A stretch of DNA of 18,815 nucleotides from Flavobacteriales bacterium (GCA_027065935.1 JAMONI010000020.1:1-18815); one strand, 5' to 3'; positions 1 through 6,964 are shown, counted from the first letter of the stretch. A program made the numbers and translations. Notes: generated from the sequence alone by a model not told the origin.

Positions 1-904
1 GCAAGGCAACGTTGGTGTCGTGTAAAAATTCCGACAAAAAATACGGCATCCAGTTTCCGCCCATATACAACATCCATCCCATTTGTTGCAATTCGCCTTG
101 CGATCCGAAGATGAAAAAATCTCTGGAACTTTCGGCCCAAGTACCGGTTGAAGAATCCCAATAAAACATGATGGCTTCTATAGGGTTGCCGTTGGCATCG
201 AAATTATATTCGTATTTATAATTCGGAATCCAAGATTGGCTTGAAGTACTGTAGCCGTAAGCTTCCTGAATTTTTTGCGTGGACGAAGGGTAACTGTATT
301 GATATTTTATCGATGATAAATAGACACCGCCACTCGTGTCATAGACTTCTTCAAGGTATTCGATGATATCCCCGTTTGCATTATAAGTATAGGAATACTT
401 TGAATAAGGAATCCAAGAAGACGAAGGTGTATCGTAAGTCAGTATTTCATACACCTCAAGCAAACCGGATGCATTGTAAGCATACGTTAACTTTTTGTTG
501 GGCATCCATGTTCCGGATCCCGAGTCGTAATTGTTTATGATTTCATAATCTTTTTTGCCGTTACTCAAATAATAGATATCGATTTTACTGATGGGCATCC
601 AAACGCCGGTGGTTAGGTTTTTAATGTAAAAAATCGTTTCAATCGGATAACCCGTAATTGCGTCATAGGTAAATTCTTTTTTGGTCTGCGAAGTAATGTT
701 CGACGAAGCGTCGTATTCGGTTTTTTCTACCAACACTTCTTGTCCGAACTGATTGTAGGAAAAGGATTCCGCTTTAATCAAATTATTTGCAGCATCAAAC
801 GTGTTTCTTACCGTAAGAACCTGTTTGTTGGTTCCTTGGGCGTTGACCGTCCAAAGCACGAGCAGTGTGATGTGCATCCAAAAGAAATAAATAATTTTTT
901 TCAT
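1..904 (-). CDS. Secreted 31-residue-repeat protein, 3' end outside window
   Basis: An open frame starts with ATG at 904 and runs off the left edge, giving 301 visible residues. The start MKKIIYFFWMHITLLVLWTV followed by NAQG is a signal peptide with probable cleavage near residue 22-23. After a 50-residue N-terminal part come about seven tandem units of roughly 31 residues (residues 77-290), each with an aromatic strand such as YxYxYNAxG, an acidic/aromatic strand, and a closing W(M/I)P. The repeats are predicted to be beta-rich. In Bacteroidota such secreted repeat proteins often carry a C-terminal type IX secretion sorting domain, but that end is not in the window. I do not recognise a specific family; distant resemblance to RHS/YD-like or MORN-like beta repeats is possible. 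It has its own upstream promoter. Function unknown, probably surface or extracellular. Confidence 0.8.
   Translation of the reverse strand, partial: MKKIIYFFWMHITLLVLWTVNAQGTNKQVLTVRNTFDAANNLIKAESFSYNQFGQEVLVEKTEYDASSNITSQTKKEFTYDAITGYPIETIFYIKNLTTGVWMPISKIDIYYLSNGKKDYEIINNYDSGSGTWMPNKKLTYAYNASGLLEVYEILTYDTPSSSWIPYSKYSYTYNANGDIIEYLEEVYDTSGGVYLSSIKYQYSYPSSTQKIQEAYGYSTSSQSWIPNYKYEYNFDANGNPIEAIMFYWDSSTGTWAESSRDFFIFGSQGELQQMGWMLYMGGNWMPYFLSEFLHDTNVAL
35..676 (-). repeat. Tandem 31-residue protein repeats within the secreted protein
   Basis: Translating the minus-strand frame gives successive units at residues 77-107, 108-138, 139-169, 170-200, 201-230, 231-261 and 262-290. Five of the first six are 31 residues by my count after alignment on the closing W(M/I)P block; the fifth is 30 and the last about 29. 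Recurring positions are Y-x-Y-x-Y/F at the start, an N/S-G turn near position 8-9, an acidic residue near 12, and S-x-x-W-(I/M)-P near 24-28. In DNA the WMP/WIP codons show as recurring ggcatcca or ggaatcca words on the plus strand. The fourth unit has lost W-I-P. Confidence 0.75.
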
Positions 905-934
905 AGCGCAATAATTTTAAGATTAATAGCACCT

Positions 935-964
935 CAAAAATAAATACCGCGCTTAGTTCTCAAA
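935..964 (-). promoter_or_regulatory. Bacteroidota-type promoter for the repeat protein
   Basis: On the minus strand a TTTG box (plus positions 961-964) is followed after 18 bases by TATTTTTG (935-942), which fits the Bacteroidota sigma-ABfr consensus of a -33 TTTG and a -7 TAnnTTTG. Initiation about 6-7 bases downstream would leave a leader of about 25 bases before the ATG at 904. Confidence 0.6.
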
Positions 965-1023
965 AGGGGTGTAAAACATAAAATGAATTTGATTTGCTAA
1001 AATTTGTGTTTGGTCGGACGAGA

Positions 1024-1057
1024 TAAAAAAAATCCCCCGCTTTACAGGGGGGGGATT
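1024..1057 (-). terminator. Rho-independent terminator after the HhH gene
   Basis: Read on the minus strand, AATCCCCC (8-base arm inside a longer C run) and GGGGGATT form a GC-rich stem around a short loop and are followed by a run of T residues (plus 1024-1032 is A-rich). It lies about 25 bases past the stop of the HhH gene, so it ends the OmpA-HhH transcript. The two arms are unequal: five C/G on one side and eight on the other, allowing slipped pairing. Confidence 0.85.
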
Positions 1058-1082
1058 CTCATGCATAATTTTCAAGAGCCGG

Positions 1083-1652
1083 TTAAAACCTTCCGTGCTT
1101 GTGTTCGTCCTGCCATTTTTTGAGTTCGTCCCATTTGCCTTCGGCGGCCATTTCGGCTTGGAAAGGCCAACTTTCGGGATTGTGCACTTTGTAGGCCGGA
1201 CCGCCTTTATCCAAAATGTCTTGCAGGAAGCTTACATCGGTTTGAGATAGCTGATCGAACGTGTAAATACCCGCATCGTATAGCATTTGTTGGATTTTAG
1301 GGCCTATGCCTTCTATTTTTTTCAAGTCGTCTTTGCGGGTGGGCCCGGGAGGTGGTGCAATGCCTAATCCTTCCGTGGATTTGGAACGGCTTAAGCAGGC
1401 TTTGAGGTCCTCGCTCAATTTTCGATTTTCACTTTCAAACATTTTCAGTTTATTCTCCAACAGTTCGTATTGATGTTGTAATTCGCCGTATTTGGTTTCC
1501 CATTGATCTCCGGAACTTTTGGCTCCGAGAAAATAGCGTAGTAAATAGCCCAAGATGAAGGCTACCAAAAGCATTAAAATAATTTCGAATGCGGCGGTTT
1601 CTTTTCCGTATGATTCCGCCGTTGAAAAAAGTCCGCTTACTAAGATATTCAT
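1083..1652 (-). CDS. Membrane-anchored helix-hairpin-helix protein
   Basis: The 189-residue protein has one hydrophobic segment (about residues 23-42), then a charged, heptad-like stretch suggesting a coiled coil (about 47-88), a proline linker (APPPGP, 99-104) and a C-terminal helix-hairpin-helix fold. The hairpin is LKKIEGIGPKIQQMLYDAGI (110-129), with the IxGIGPKI motif typical of HhH domains in DNA-binding proteins and in small L21-like HhH proteins of Bacteroidota. The C-terminal tail is rich in W, K, E and H. Basic residues after the membrane span suggest the coil and HhH face the cytoplasm. It lies 19 bases downstream of the OmpA-domain gene on the same strand and is followed by a terminator, so the two are likely co-transcribed. 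No catalytic residues are seen. A DNA- or protein-binding role is inferred from the fold only. Confidence 0.75.
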   Translation of the reverse strand: MNILVSGLFSTAESYGKETAAFEIILMLLVAFILGYLLRYFLGAKSSGDQWETKYGELQHQYELLENKLKMFESENRKLSEDLKACLSRSKSTEGLGIAPPPGPTRKDDLKKIEGIGPKIQQMLYDAGIYTFDQLSQTDVSFLQDILDKGGPAYKVHNPESWPFQAEMAAEGKWDELKKWQDEHKHGRF

Positions 1653-1671
1653 AATGATGGGTTTTAAGAGA

Positions 1672-2529
1672 TTATTGAATAATTTTTATTTCCACCCGGC
1701 GGTTCAATTTTCTGCCTTCTTTGGTAGCGTTGTCCGCTACGGGATTTTCCTGACCGCCTGATTTTACGATAATCCTTTCTTTAGCGATTCCTTTACGCAT
1801 AAGAATCCTTGCAATGCGTTCGGCCCGTTGTCGGCCGAGCCATTTGTTGGACTCGGGCGTACCGATGTTATCGGTATAACCGGTAATTTCCACTCGGGCA
1901 TCCGGATTTTGCTTGAGTGTTGTTACCAGTTCGTCCAAATATTTCAGAATCTCGGGATTTCTGATTTCCCTTTTTGAATTAAACGGAAAATAAATCAAGG
2001 TTTTTCCGGCTTTTTCTTTCACATAGTCGTTATCGGTAACCCAAGCAAAATATCCTTCAAAACCGTTAATGAAATGCTGTCCGCCGGGCAAGTCGCCGTC
2101 CAAAAGCCGGGATGAAGTTACAATCTTGTCTTCGGGAATATGGTCTTTCAATAAGGCTTTTACGGATTCGGCTCTTGCCAAGCCCATATTTTCATATCCT
2201 TCGGGAACGGGTTCACCGGACAGATAGGGCCCGGTGATTTGAACTTTTTTTCCTTCCTTTACCTTTAAGGCAAGAGATTGCACGTATCGGTTCCATTCCA
2301 TACTGTCCTTGATTTTCGGAGAGATATCGGACAAGTCGTATGAAATGAGTTCGCGTTCCGCTACGACGGCTTGTTCTTCCGTCGGGGATTCGGCTTCGGG
2401 TGGCGGTGCTTTGACTTCCTTATGCGATGTCCGGGTACAGAAACCTTTGATTTGACAAACATACCAATAGGTACTTCCCGCACTCCATAGCACAAAAGCC
2501 GCTAGCACCGCAAGGGGTTTGGCTTTCAT
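1672..2529 (-). CDS. OmpA-family peptidoglycan-binding protein
   Basis: The 285-residue protein begins with a hydrophobic segment (residues 6-25) that may be an uncleaved membrane anchor or a signal sequence. A Pro/Glu-rich linker (40-57) follows, and residues 178-285 form a typical OmpA C-terminal domain. It shows VEITGYTDNIGT (213-224) with the conserved Asp (D220), LGRQRAERI with the Arg (R235) that grips diaminopimelate, and the closing NRRVEI (277-281). Known OmpA-like domains tether the envelope to peptidoglycan. Residues 64-143 look like a second, decayed copy of the same fold: VQITG, GLARAESVKALL and an ED-K-I-V turn line up with the C-terminal copy, but the TDNxG loop has become YLSGEP. 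It is first in a unit with the HhH protein. Function beyond wall binding is not evident. Confidence 0.85.
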   Translation of the reverse strand: MKAKPLAVLAAFVLWSAGSTYWYVCQIKGFCTRTSHKEVKAPPPEAESPTEEQAVVAERELISYDLSDISPKIKDSMEWNRYVQSLALKVKEGKKVQITGPYLSGEPVPEGYENMGLARAESVKALLKDHIPEDKIVTSSRLLDGDLPGGQHFINGFEGYFAWVTDNDYVKEKAGKTLIYFPFNSKREIRNPEILKYLDELVTTLKQNPDARVEITGYTDNIGTPESNKWLGRQRAERIARILMRKGIAKERIIVKSGGQENPVADNATKEGRKLNRRVEIKIIQ

Positions 2530-2551
2530 ATTACTGATTTTTTCGGTGTGA

Positions 2552-2559
2552 TAAATATA
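2552..2559 (-). promoter_or_regulatory. Possible -7 box for the OmpA-HhH unit
   Basis: Minus-strand TATATTTA matches TAnnTTTG at seven of eight positions and lies 22 bases before the OmpA ATG. I see no convincing -33 box, so this is a weak call. The stretch from here to 2665 is AT-rich and otherwise empty. Confidence 0.3.
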
Positions 2560-2665
2560 TAAAAAAATATTAAACCTTTGACTTTATGTATTTTAACTGA
2601 TACGAAATCATTCATAAAACCAAAAAAGAAATACGCTTTACTTCCGGTTTGCAACGGTGATCCTC

Positions 2666-2681
2666 CTACACCGACGTGTAG
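2666..2681. other. Small perfect hairpin in intergenic DNA
   Basis: CTACAC-CGAC-GTGTAG is a perfect 6-bp inverted repeat with a four-base loop, lying between the OmpA promoter region and the terminator of the outer-membrane barrel gene. On the plus strand it is followed by TTTT, so it could act as a weak plus-strand terminator, but no plus-strand gene precedes it. Its role is unknown. Confidence 0.4.
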
Positions 2682-2700
2682 TTTTCGGGCCGTGAAATAC

Positions 2701-2722
2701 AAAAAATCCCGCCGAAGCGGGA
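2701..2722 (-). terminator. Rho-independent terminator after the barrel gene
   Basis: Minus strand TCCCGC-TTCG-GCGGGA followed by TTTTTT: a perfect 6-bp GC-rich stem closed by the very stable TTCG (UUCG) tetraloop, with a U tract. It is 25 bases past the stop of the outer-membrane barrel gene. Confidence 0.92.
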
Positions 2723-2747
2723 CAGTTGAAAGTTAAAAGGATAAGGA

Positions 2748-3413
2748 CTAAAAAAACCTGTAACCCAACAAAATACCAAACGAACTATTTTTGGTAACAT
2801 TATCTTTATCGGGAACAATATCCGATGTACCAGCCAAATAAACGATACCCAATTCAAAATTTTTGTATAATAACGAAGTTTGTAGCATGAGTCCCATATC
2901 CCCCGACTTGAAATGACTATTGGAGGAACTGCCGAATTTCAATTTTTCGGTATTACTGCTTTCTCCGTTATCCACTTCCAATTCACCTCCCATGGCAAAA
3001 CCCAAATACATTCCCAATGACGGCGCAATATACACCTCATCGGCAATCTCGATATTATATTTGAGCGCTACCGGAAAATACAGATAATTGATTTTAAATG
3101 TCCCGGTTAAATCAAGTTCCTTTCCGTCACTTGATATCCCCCCTTCGCCTTCTGTTAAGATCTTTAAGCCTTGCCGGATGAAAAGAAGACCTCCTTTGAA
3201 AAACAAATGGTCCGCTACTTCGTAATCATAATTTACTCCGAAATTGACACTCTTGATCGGATAATGACTGATAAAGGAAACGTTGGGAAGCCTTTCTCCT
3301 TTTTCCCATGATTTGAATTTTGATACGTTAAATCCTAACTGAACACCGAAACCTTGTCCGGAAACCACCATGAAATACAATAAAGCAATTGCGGTAAGTA
3401 ATGTCTTTTTCAT
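2748..3413 (-). CDS. PorT-type outer-membrane beta-barrel protein
   Basis: I place the start at the ATG at 3413, giving 221 residues and a clean signal peptide (MKKTLLTAIALLYFMVVSGQ). A six-codon extension to an upstream ATG at 3431 would put MQKKCI in front of it and is less likely. The mature part alternates polar and hydrophobic residues as in transmembrane beta strands, with turns such as GVQLGFNVSKF at the start, YIAPSLGMYLGFAMG in the middle and the closing ILLGYRFF. The terminal aromatic is typical of barrels inserted by BAM. Length and pattern fit the outer membrane protein beta-barrel (PorT-like) family common in Bacteroidota, many of which have unknown cargo. It is a single-gene unit with its own terminator. 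Confidence 0.82.
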   Translation of the reverse strand: MKKTLLTAIALLYFMVVSGQGFGVQLGFNVSKFKSWEKGERLPNVSFISHYPIKSVNFGVNYDYEVADHLFFKGGLLFIRQGLKILTEGEGGISSDGKELDLTGTFKINYLYFPVALKYNIEIADEVYIAPSLGMYLGFAMGGELEVDNGESSNTEKLKFGSSSNSHFKSGDMGLMLQTSLLYKNFELGIVYLAGTSDIVPDKDNVTKNSSFGILLGYRFF

Positions 3414-3457
3414 AATGCATTTTTTCTGCAATTTTATTGCCTGCGGCGGAATTCATC

Positions 3458-3465
3458 CAAAGGTT
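3458..3465 (-). promoter_or_regulatory. Possible -7 box for the barrel gene
   Basis: Minus-strand AACCTTTG matches TAnnTTTG at seven of eight positions and lies about 44 bases before the ATG at 3413. No clear -33 TTTG is found. The remaining intergenic DNA up to the gltA terminator (3466-3631) holds no gene that I can support. Confidence 0.3.
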
Positions 3466-3631
3466 TATGAAAATAGCACCGGAATGTCTGATTATTGTTC
3501 TTTATTAAATGAAATCCGGAACTGGACCTTTCGATTTGTTACCCGTCCTTTTTTTCTGCTTATTAGCCGGACCCTCCTGCAGGTTGGTTATCGGGTTCTT
3601 ACGAAAAAAATCATTAAAATCACCATAAAAA

Positions 3632-3657
3632 ACAAAAAACCGCCGCGAGGGCGGTTT
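3632..3657 (-). terminator. Rho-independent terminator after citrate synthase
   Basis: On the minus strand, AAACCGCC and GGCGGTTT (plus 3637-3644 and 3650-3657) form a perfect 8-bp stem with a five-base loop, followed by a T-rich tract interrupted by one G. It starts 27 bases beyond the gltA stop. Confidence 0.9.
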
Positions 3658-3683
3658 GTGTGACGAAGTATTAATTTCCGTTT

Positions 3684-4994
3684 TTATCGGCGTTGGTCGA
3701 TGGGAACGAACTTTCTGGGAGCGCTTCCCAAATACAATTGTCTTGGACGTCCGATAGGGTCGTTGTTTTCGCGCATTTCTTTCCATTGGGCAATCCAACC
3801 GGGCAAGCGTCCGATGGCAAACATAACGGTAAACATTTCCGTAGGAATACCCAAGGCCCGGTAAATAATACCACTGTAAAAGTCCACGTTAGGGAACAAT
3901 TTTCTGGCTTGGAAATATTCATCGTTAAGTGCGGCTTCTTCCAATGTTTTGGCGATGTCTAACAACGGGTCGCTGACTTTCAAATCGGCCAACACTTTAT
4001 CGGCATATTGCTTGATAAACCGGGCACGCGGGTCGTAGTTTTTATACACACGGTGTCCGAATCCCATCAAGCGGAACGGATCGTTTTTGTCTTTGGCTTT
4101 ATTGATGTATTTCTGCACGTCGCCGCCGTCTTCTCTAATTTGTTCGAGCATTTCCAACACCGCTTGATTGGCGCCGCCGTGTAGCGGTCCCCACAAGGCG
4201 GACACTCCTCCCGAGATGGCCGCAAACAACCCCGCATGTGACGATCCTATCAATCTAACGGTAGAGGTGGAACAGTTTTGCTCGTGGTCGGCGTGAAGGA
4301 TGAGTAACTTATCCAAGGCTTCGGCCGAGATTTCATTCACCTTATAAGGTTCCATGGGTTTTTCAAACATCATCTTCATCAAATTGCCTGTATAGCTCAG
4401 ACTGTTGTCCGCATACGTCAGCGGCCAACCGTTGCGCTTGCGCATAGCCCAAGCCCCCAAAATCGGGAATTTCCCCATCAAACGAACAATGATTTTATAG
4501 AGTTCTTCTTTATCGTTAAAATCGAAATTCACCGGATAAAACGCCGTCAAAGCGCTTGTCATCGAGGATAAAATTCCCATCGGGTGCGCCGAACGGGGAA
4601 ATCCGTCGATGATGTTTTTCATCTCTTCGTTTACAAACGATTTGTCTTTGATATCGGCCACAAATTTCTCGTATTGTTCTTTCGTAGGAAGTTCGCCGAA
4701 AATCAACAAATAAGCTACTTCCAAAAAATTGGATTTCTCGGCCAGTTCTTCTATGGCATAACCGCGATACATCAAAACCCCTTCTTCGCCGTTGATATAT
4801 GTAATTTTACTAACGGTTGACGCGGTATTTTTATATCCGGGATCCAGAGTAACCACGCCTCCAGAGTCGGTACGGAGTCTTTTTATGTCGATGGCTTTGT
4901 CGCCCATGGTTCCGGTTCTGACCGGGAATTCCATTTCCTTACCGTCCACGTGTAAAACGGCTTTTTCGTCTTCGATTATATGTGTGTCTTTCAT
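3684..4994 (-). CDS. gltA: Citrate synthase, hexameric type II
   Basis: Condenses acetyl-CoA and oxaloacetate to citrate, the entry step of the TCA cycle, in the cytoplasm. The 436-residue length and the extra N-terminal beta region (about residues 1-60, including LDPGYKNTAST) match the larger bacterial GltA type rather than the short thermophile/methylcitrate type. Catalytic residues are all present: His272 in GPLHGGANQA, His314 in GFGHRVYKNYDPRA and Asp371 in FPNVDFYSGI, corresponding to E. coli His264, His305 and Asp362. The RPRQLY segment (416-421) supplies a substrate-binding Arg. It starts 12 bases after the acylphosphatase stop, so both probably come from the promoter at 5288-5295, and it ends at a strong terminator. 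Confidence 0.97.
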   Translation of the reverse strand: MKDTHIIEDEKAVLHVDGKEMEFPVRTGTMGDKAIDIKRLRTDSGGVVTLDPGYKNTASTVSKITYINGEEGVLMYRGYAIEELAEKSNFLEVAYLLIFGELPTKEQYEKFVADIKDKSFVNEEMKNIIDGFPRSAHPMGILSSMTSALTAFYPVNFDFNDKEELYKIIVRLMGKFPILGAWAMRKRNGWPLTYADNSLSYTGNLMKMMFEKPMEPYKVNEISAEALDKLLILHADHEQNCSTSTVRLIGSSHAGLFAAISGGVSALWGPLHGGANQAVLEMLEQIREDGGDVQKYINKAKDKNDPFRLMGFGHRVYKNYDPRARFIKQYADKVLADLKVSDPLLDIAKTLEEAALNDEYFQARKLFPNVDFYSGIIYRALGIPTEMFTVMFAIGRLPGWIAQWKEMRENNDPIGRPRQLYLGSAPRKFVPIDQRR

Positions 4995-5006
4995 AGTTAT
5001 TGGTTT

Positions 5007-5279
5007 TTAATATACGATTTCAAAACTTGTGTATCCCTTCGGTGCGATTGTTTCCGAGTTTACTTCTTTTACTTCTGCCAAGGGTGAGCCCACATGAAGC
5101 CATTGTTTAAACGCTTCGATGGCTCCGGGAGATCCTTCGGCTTCCACATAGACACTACCGTCGGGTTCATTCCTCACGATTCCCGTCAATCCGAGCGCCG
5201 TAGCTTTGTCCCGGGTGTGTTTTCTAAACCAAACCCCTTGAACCTTTCCCGTGATTTTTGCTCGTATTGCGGTTTTCAT
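5007..5279 (-). CDS. acyP: Acylphosphatase
   Basis: Hydrolyses carboxyl-phosphate bonds of acylphosphates such as acetyl phosphate or 1,3-bisphosphoglycerate. From the ATG at 5279 it is 90 residues, the usual family size. It contains the first signature GKVQGVWFRKHTRDKA with the phosphate-binding loop and catalytic Arg, and the second motif GIVRNEPDGSV with the catalytic Asn. The frame is open to an upstream ATG at 5312, but that would add 11 residues outside the family fold and would place the -7 box (5288-5295) inside the coding sequence, so I choose 5279. It is followed 12 bases later by citrate synthase, a pairing that would put acyl-phosphate turnover beside acetyl-CoA use; that link is inference. 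Confidence 0.95.
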   Translation of the reverse strand: MKTAIRAKITGKVQGVWFRKHTRDKATALGLTGIVRNEPDGSVYVEAEGSPGAIEAFKQWLHVGSPLAEVKEVNSETIAPKGYTSFEIVY

Positions 5280-5287
5280 TTCATTAA

Positions 5288-5295
5288 CAAATATA
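5288..5295 (-). promoter_or_regulatory. -7 promoter box for acyP-gltA
   Basis: Minus-strand TATATTTG is a full match to TAnnTTTG and ends nine bases before the acyP ATG at 5279, implying a nearly leaderless mRNA. A TTTG lies upstream, but only 14 bases away (5310-5313), which is shorter than the usual 17-20, so only the -7 box is well supported. Confidence 0.5.
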
Positions 5296-5333
5296 GTTCG
5301 AAACTTGGCCAAATTAAATGATGAAAGGCAGTT

Positions 5334-6392
5334 TTATTCGGTTTTTTCGGTTTGAAACACTTTAATTTCAAAGAGTTTATCCCAATTTTTACCCGTTACA
5401 AAAATTGTGCCCCGTTGCTTATGGTAGGCTATGCCGTTCAGTACATCCAAAGCGGGATGTTTTTTTACTTTCTTCAACAAATCCGACAAATCGATAACCG
5501 CCTCCACTTCTCCGGTTTCGGGTCGAATGACCGCCAATGCGTTTTTCATCCAAATATTGGTAAAAATTCTCCCTTCCACCCATTCCAACTCGTTAATTCT
5601 CTTAATCTTATGCTTGTGGGTATATACATTGAAATAATCTTTCTCTTTTAATGTTTCCGGATCAAGGATCCAAATTTTTTCCGTCCCGTCGGATTTGAAA
5701 ATCAAACTGTCATTATGGCACAATCCCCAACCTTCCTTGCTGTTATCATAAGCGAATTCCCCCAATCGATTAAACGTTTTATCAAAAACAAAACCTTTCT
5801 TGTTTTGCCACGTCAACACGACAATACTGTCGTTCCAAACGGTAAGCCCTTCGGCAAATACGTTATCATCAAAAGCATATTTCCGAATCACCTTTCCGGT
5901 GGTAAAATCCACTTTTCGTAATGAAGATTTGCCATACTGACCGGTACTTTCGTATAAGGTATCGCCTTCGAATTCCAAACCTTGCGTAAAGGCTTCCGTA
6001 TCGTGCGGGTATTCGGCTATGAGTTCGTAATCCCATTTGACCGGCGGTTCGGACGCAAATAAAGTGAAACGACGCTTGATATTTTGTTTGCTTCCGTCGT
6101 CAAAAGTAAAAACGAAAGTAATCTCGTGCTTGCCCAAGCGCAATCCCATACGGCCGGGAAGCACCACCGTATCCGAAACTTTCGCACCTCCCCCCACACT
6201 TTCATCAATCTTAAATACGATTTTCTTCACCCCCGATTCCCGGAGATTTTCAAAAACAATGACGGGAGGTTGATTCAAATACCACGCCTTTGGAAAGGCT
6301 TTGAGGGTGACTTTTTTTTCTTTACAAGCCGACAATCCGCTCAATAAGGTGAAAACCATCAAAAGTCTTAAAAAAATTTTGTTCGTCATCAC
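5334..6392 (-). CDS. Glutaminyl-peptide cyclotransferase lipoprotein (plant/bacterial type)
   Basis: Converts N-terminal glutamine of peptides or proteins to pyroglutamate, releasing ammonia. The 352-residue protein starts with a lipoprotein signal: a hydrophobic stretch and lipobox LSAC with Cys23, so it is likely anchored in the envelope and acts outside the cytoplasm. Residues about 120-345 carry the five-bladed propeller family features: HDTEAFTQGLEF, LYESTGQYGKSSLRKVD, FAEGLTVW, GWGLCHNDS, INELEWVEGRIFTNIW and VLNGIAYH. The N-terminal 90 residues before the propeller resemble an Ig-like beta domain (with VVLPGRMGLRLGKHEITFVF), an arrangement I associate with Bacteroidota homologues. ATG at 6389 is an alternative start one codon later. 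It lies 20 bases after the DNA glycosylase stop, so it is probably the last gene of the sirtuin-led unit. Type IX-secreted Bacteroidota proteins often begin with Gln after cleavage, which gives a plausible, unproven substrate pool. Confidence 0.92.
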   Translation of the reverse strand: MMTNKIFLRLLMVFTLLSGLSACKEKKVTLKAFPKAWYLNQPPVIVFENLRESGVKKIVFKIDESVGGGAKVSDTVVLPGRMGLRLGKHEITFVFTFDDGSKQNIKRRFTLFASEPPVKWDYELIAEYPHDTEAFTQGLEFEGDTLYESTGQYGKSSLRKVDFTTGKVIRKYAFDDNVFAEGLTVWNDSIVVLTWQNKKGFVFDKTFNRLGEFAYDNSKEGWGLCHNDSLIFKSDGTEKIWILDPETLKEKDYFNVYTHKHKIKRINELEWVEGRIFTNIWMKNALAVIRPETGEVEAVIDLSDLLKKVKKHPALDVLNGIAYHKQRGTIFVTGKNWDKLFEIKVFQTEKTE

Positions 6393-6412
6393 TACATTTT
6401 TGGAGGTTCAAT

Positions 6413-6964
6413 TTACAATTTTTTGATGAGGTACCGCCAGGGTTTGTCCTTCCATTCTTTGGCATAATCCACCCCGATTCGCGGTGTTCGGATAATTTCA
6501 CGAGGCGTTATGTTCGATTCTTCCACCCAAAGCCCCGTTGTTTTTCCGACGGGTTTTCCGTTCAACCGTCTGTCAACGTAAAATGCACGTGTCAACTTTC
6601 CGGGCCCGTCGGTTCTATCCTGCAAATCAACAAATTTTCCGCCTTTCCTTACTTGCGGAAAAATCACGCCTCTGATCAACACGGCCGCCGGAAAATCTTG
6701 CGGCATAGTGGTAAAATTGAGCATTTCATACATGCCGTAAATAAGATATACATAGATGTTACCGCCTTCGGCAAACATGATTTCGGTGCGCGGAGTCTTG
6801 CCCTTGGAACAATGGCAGGCCAAATCGTCCGGGCCGTGGTAAGCTTCGGTTTCGGATATGATGCCCCTGTAATATTTCCCGTCGATTTCCCTATACAAGT
6901 ATTTTCCCAACAAGTCCCGGGCAACCTCACGCGTATCGCGAACGAAAAAACTTTTATCCAACAT
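6413..6964 (-). CDS. 3-methyladenine DNA glycosylase (AAG/MPG family)
   Basis: Removes alkylated purines such as 3-methyladenine and hypoxanthine from DNA, starting base excision repair. It is a homologue of mammalian AAG rather than of AlkA or Tag. The catalytic motif SETEAYHGPDDLACH aligns with the human stretch holding Glu125 (water activation), Tyr127 and His136. YVYLIYGMYEMLN matches the minor-groove-reading loop, and AAVLIRG follows as in the family. From ATG 6964 it has 183 residues, the usual bacterial size; a TTG nine bases upstream is also in frame but less likely. The start overlaps the end of the sirtuin gene by 11 bases, so the two are probably translated together. Confidence 0.94.
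   Translation of the reverse strand: MLDKSFFVRDTREVARDLLGKYLYREIDGKYYRGIISETEAYHGPDDLACHCSKGKTPRTEIMFAEGGNIYVYLIYGMYEMLNFTTMPQDFPAAVLIRGVIFPQVRKGGKFVDLQDRTDGPGKLTRAFYVDRRLNGKPVGKTTGLWVEESNITPREIIRTPRIGVDYAKEWKDKPWRYLIKKL

Noticed and set aside
740..943. Plus-strand 67-residue frame antisense to the repeat-protein start
   Set aside because: It overlaps a well-supported signal peptide gene and its promoter, and has no domain or signal of its own.
3370..3663. Plus-strand 97-residue frame between the barrel gene and gltA
   Set aside because: It runs through the barrel gene start and the gltA terminator hairpin, has no promoter or recognisable features, and its end is the A-rich terminator tract.
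3671..3922. Frames antisense or out of frame within gltA, including 3505-3798 and 3693-3962
   Set aside because: They are shadows of the citrate synthase coding sequence, whose catalytic residues are all intact.
5280..5312. Upstream ATG start giving an 11-residue longer acylphosphatase
   Set aside because: The extra residues lie outside the family fold and contain the promoter -7 box.
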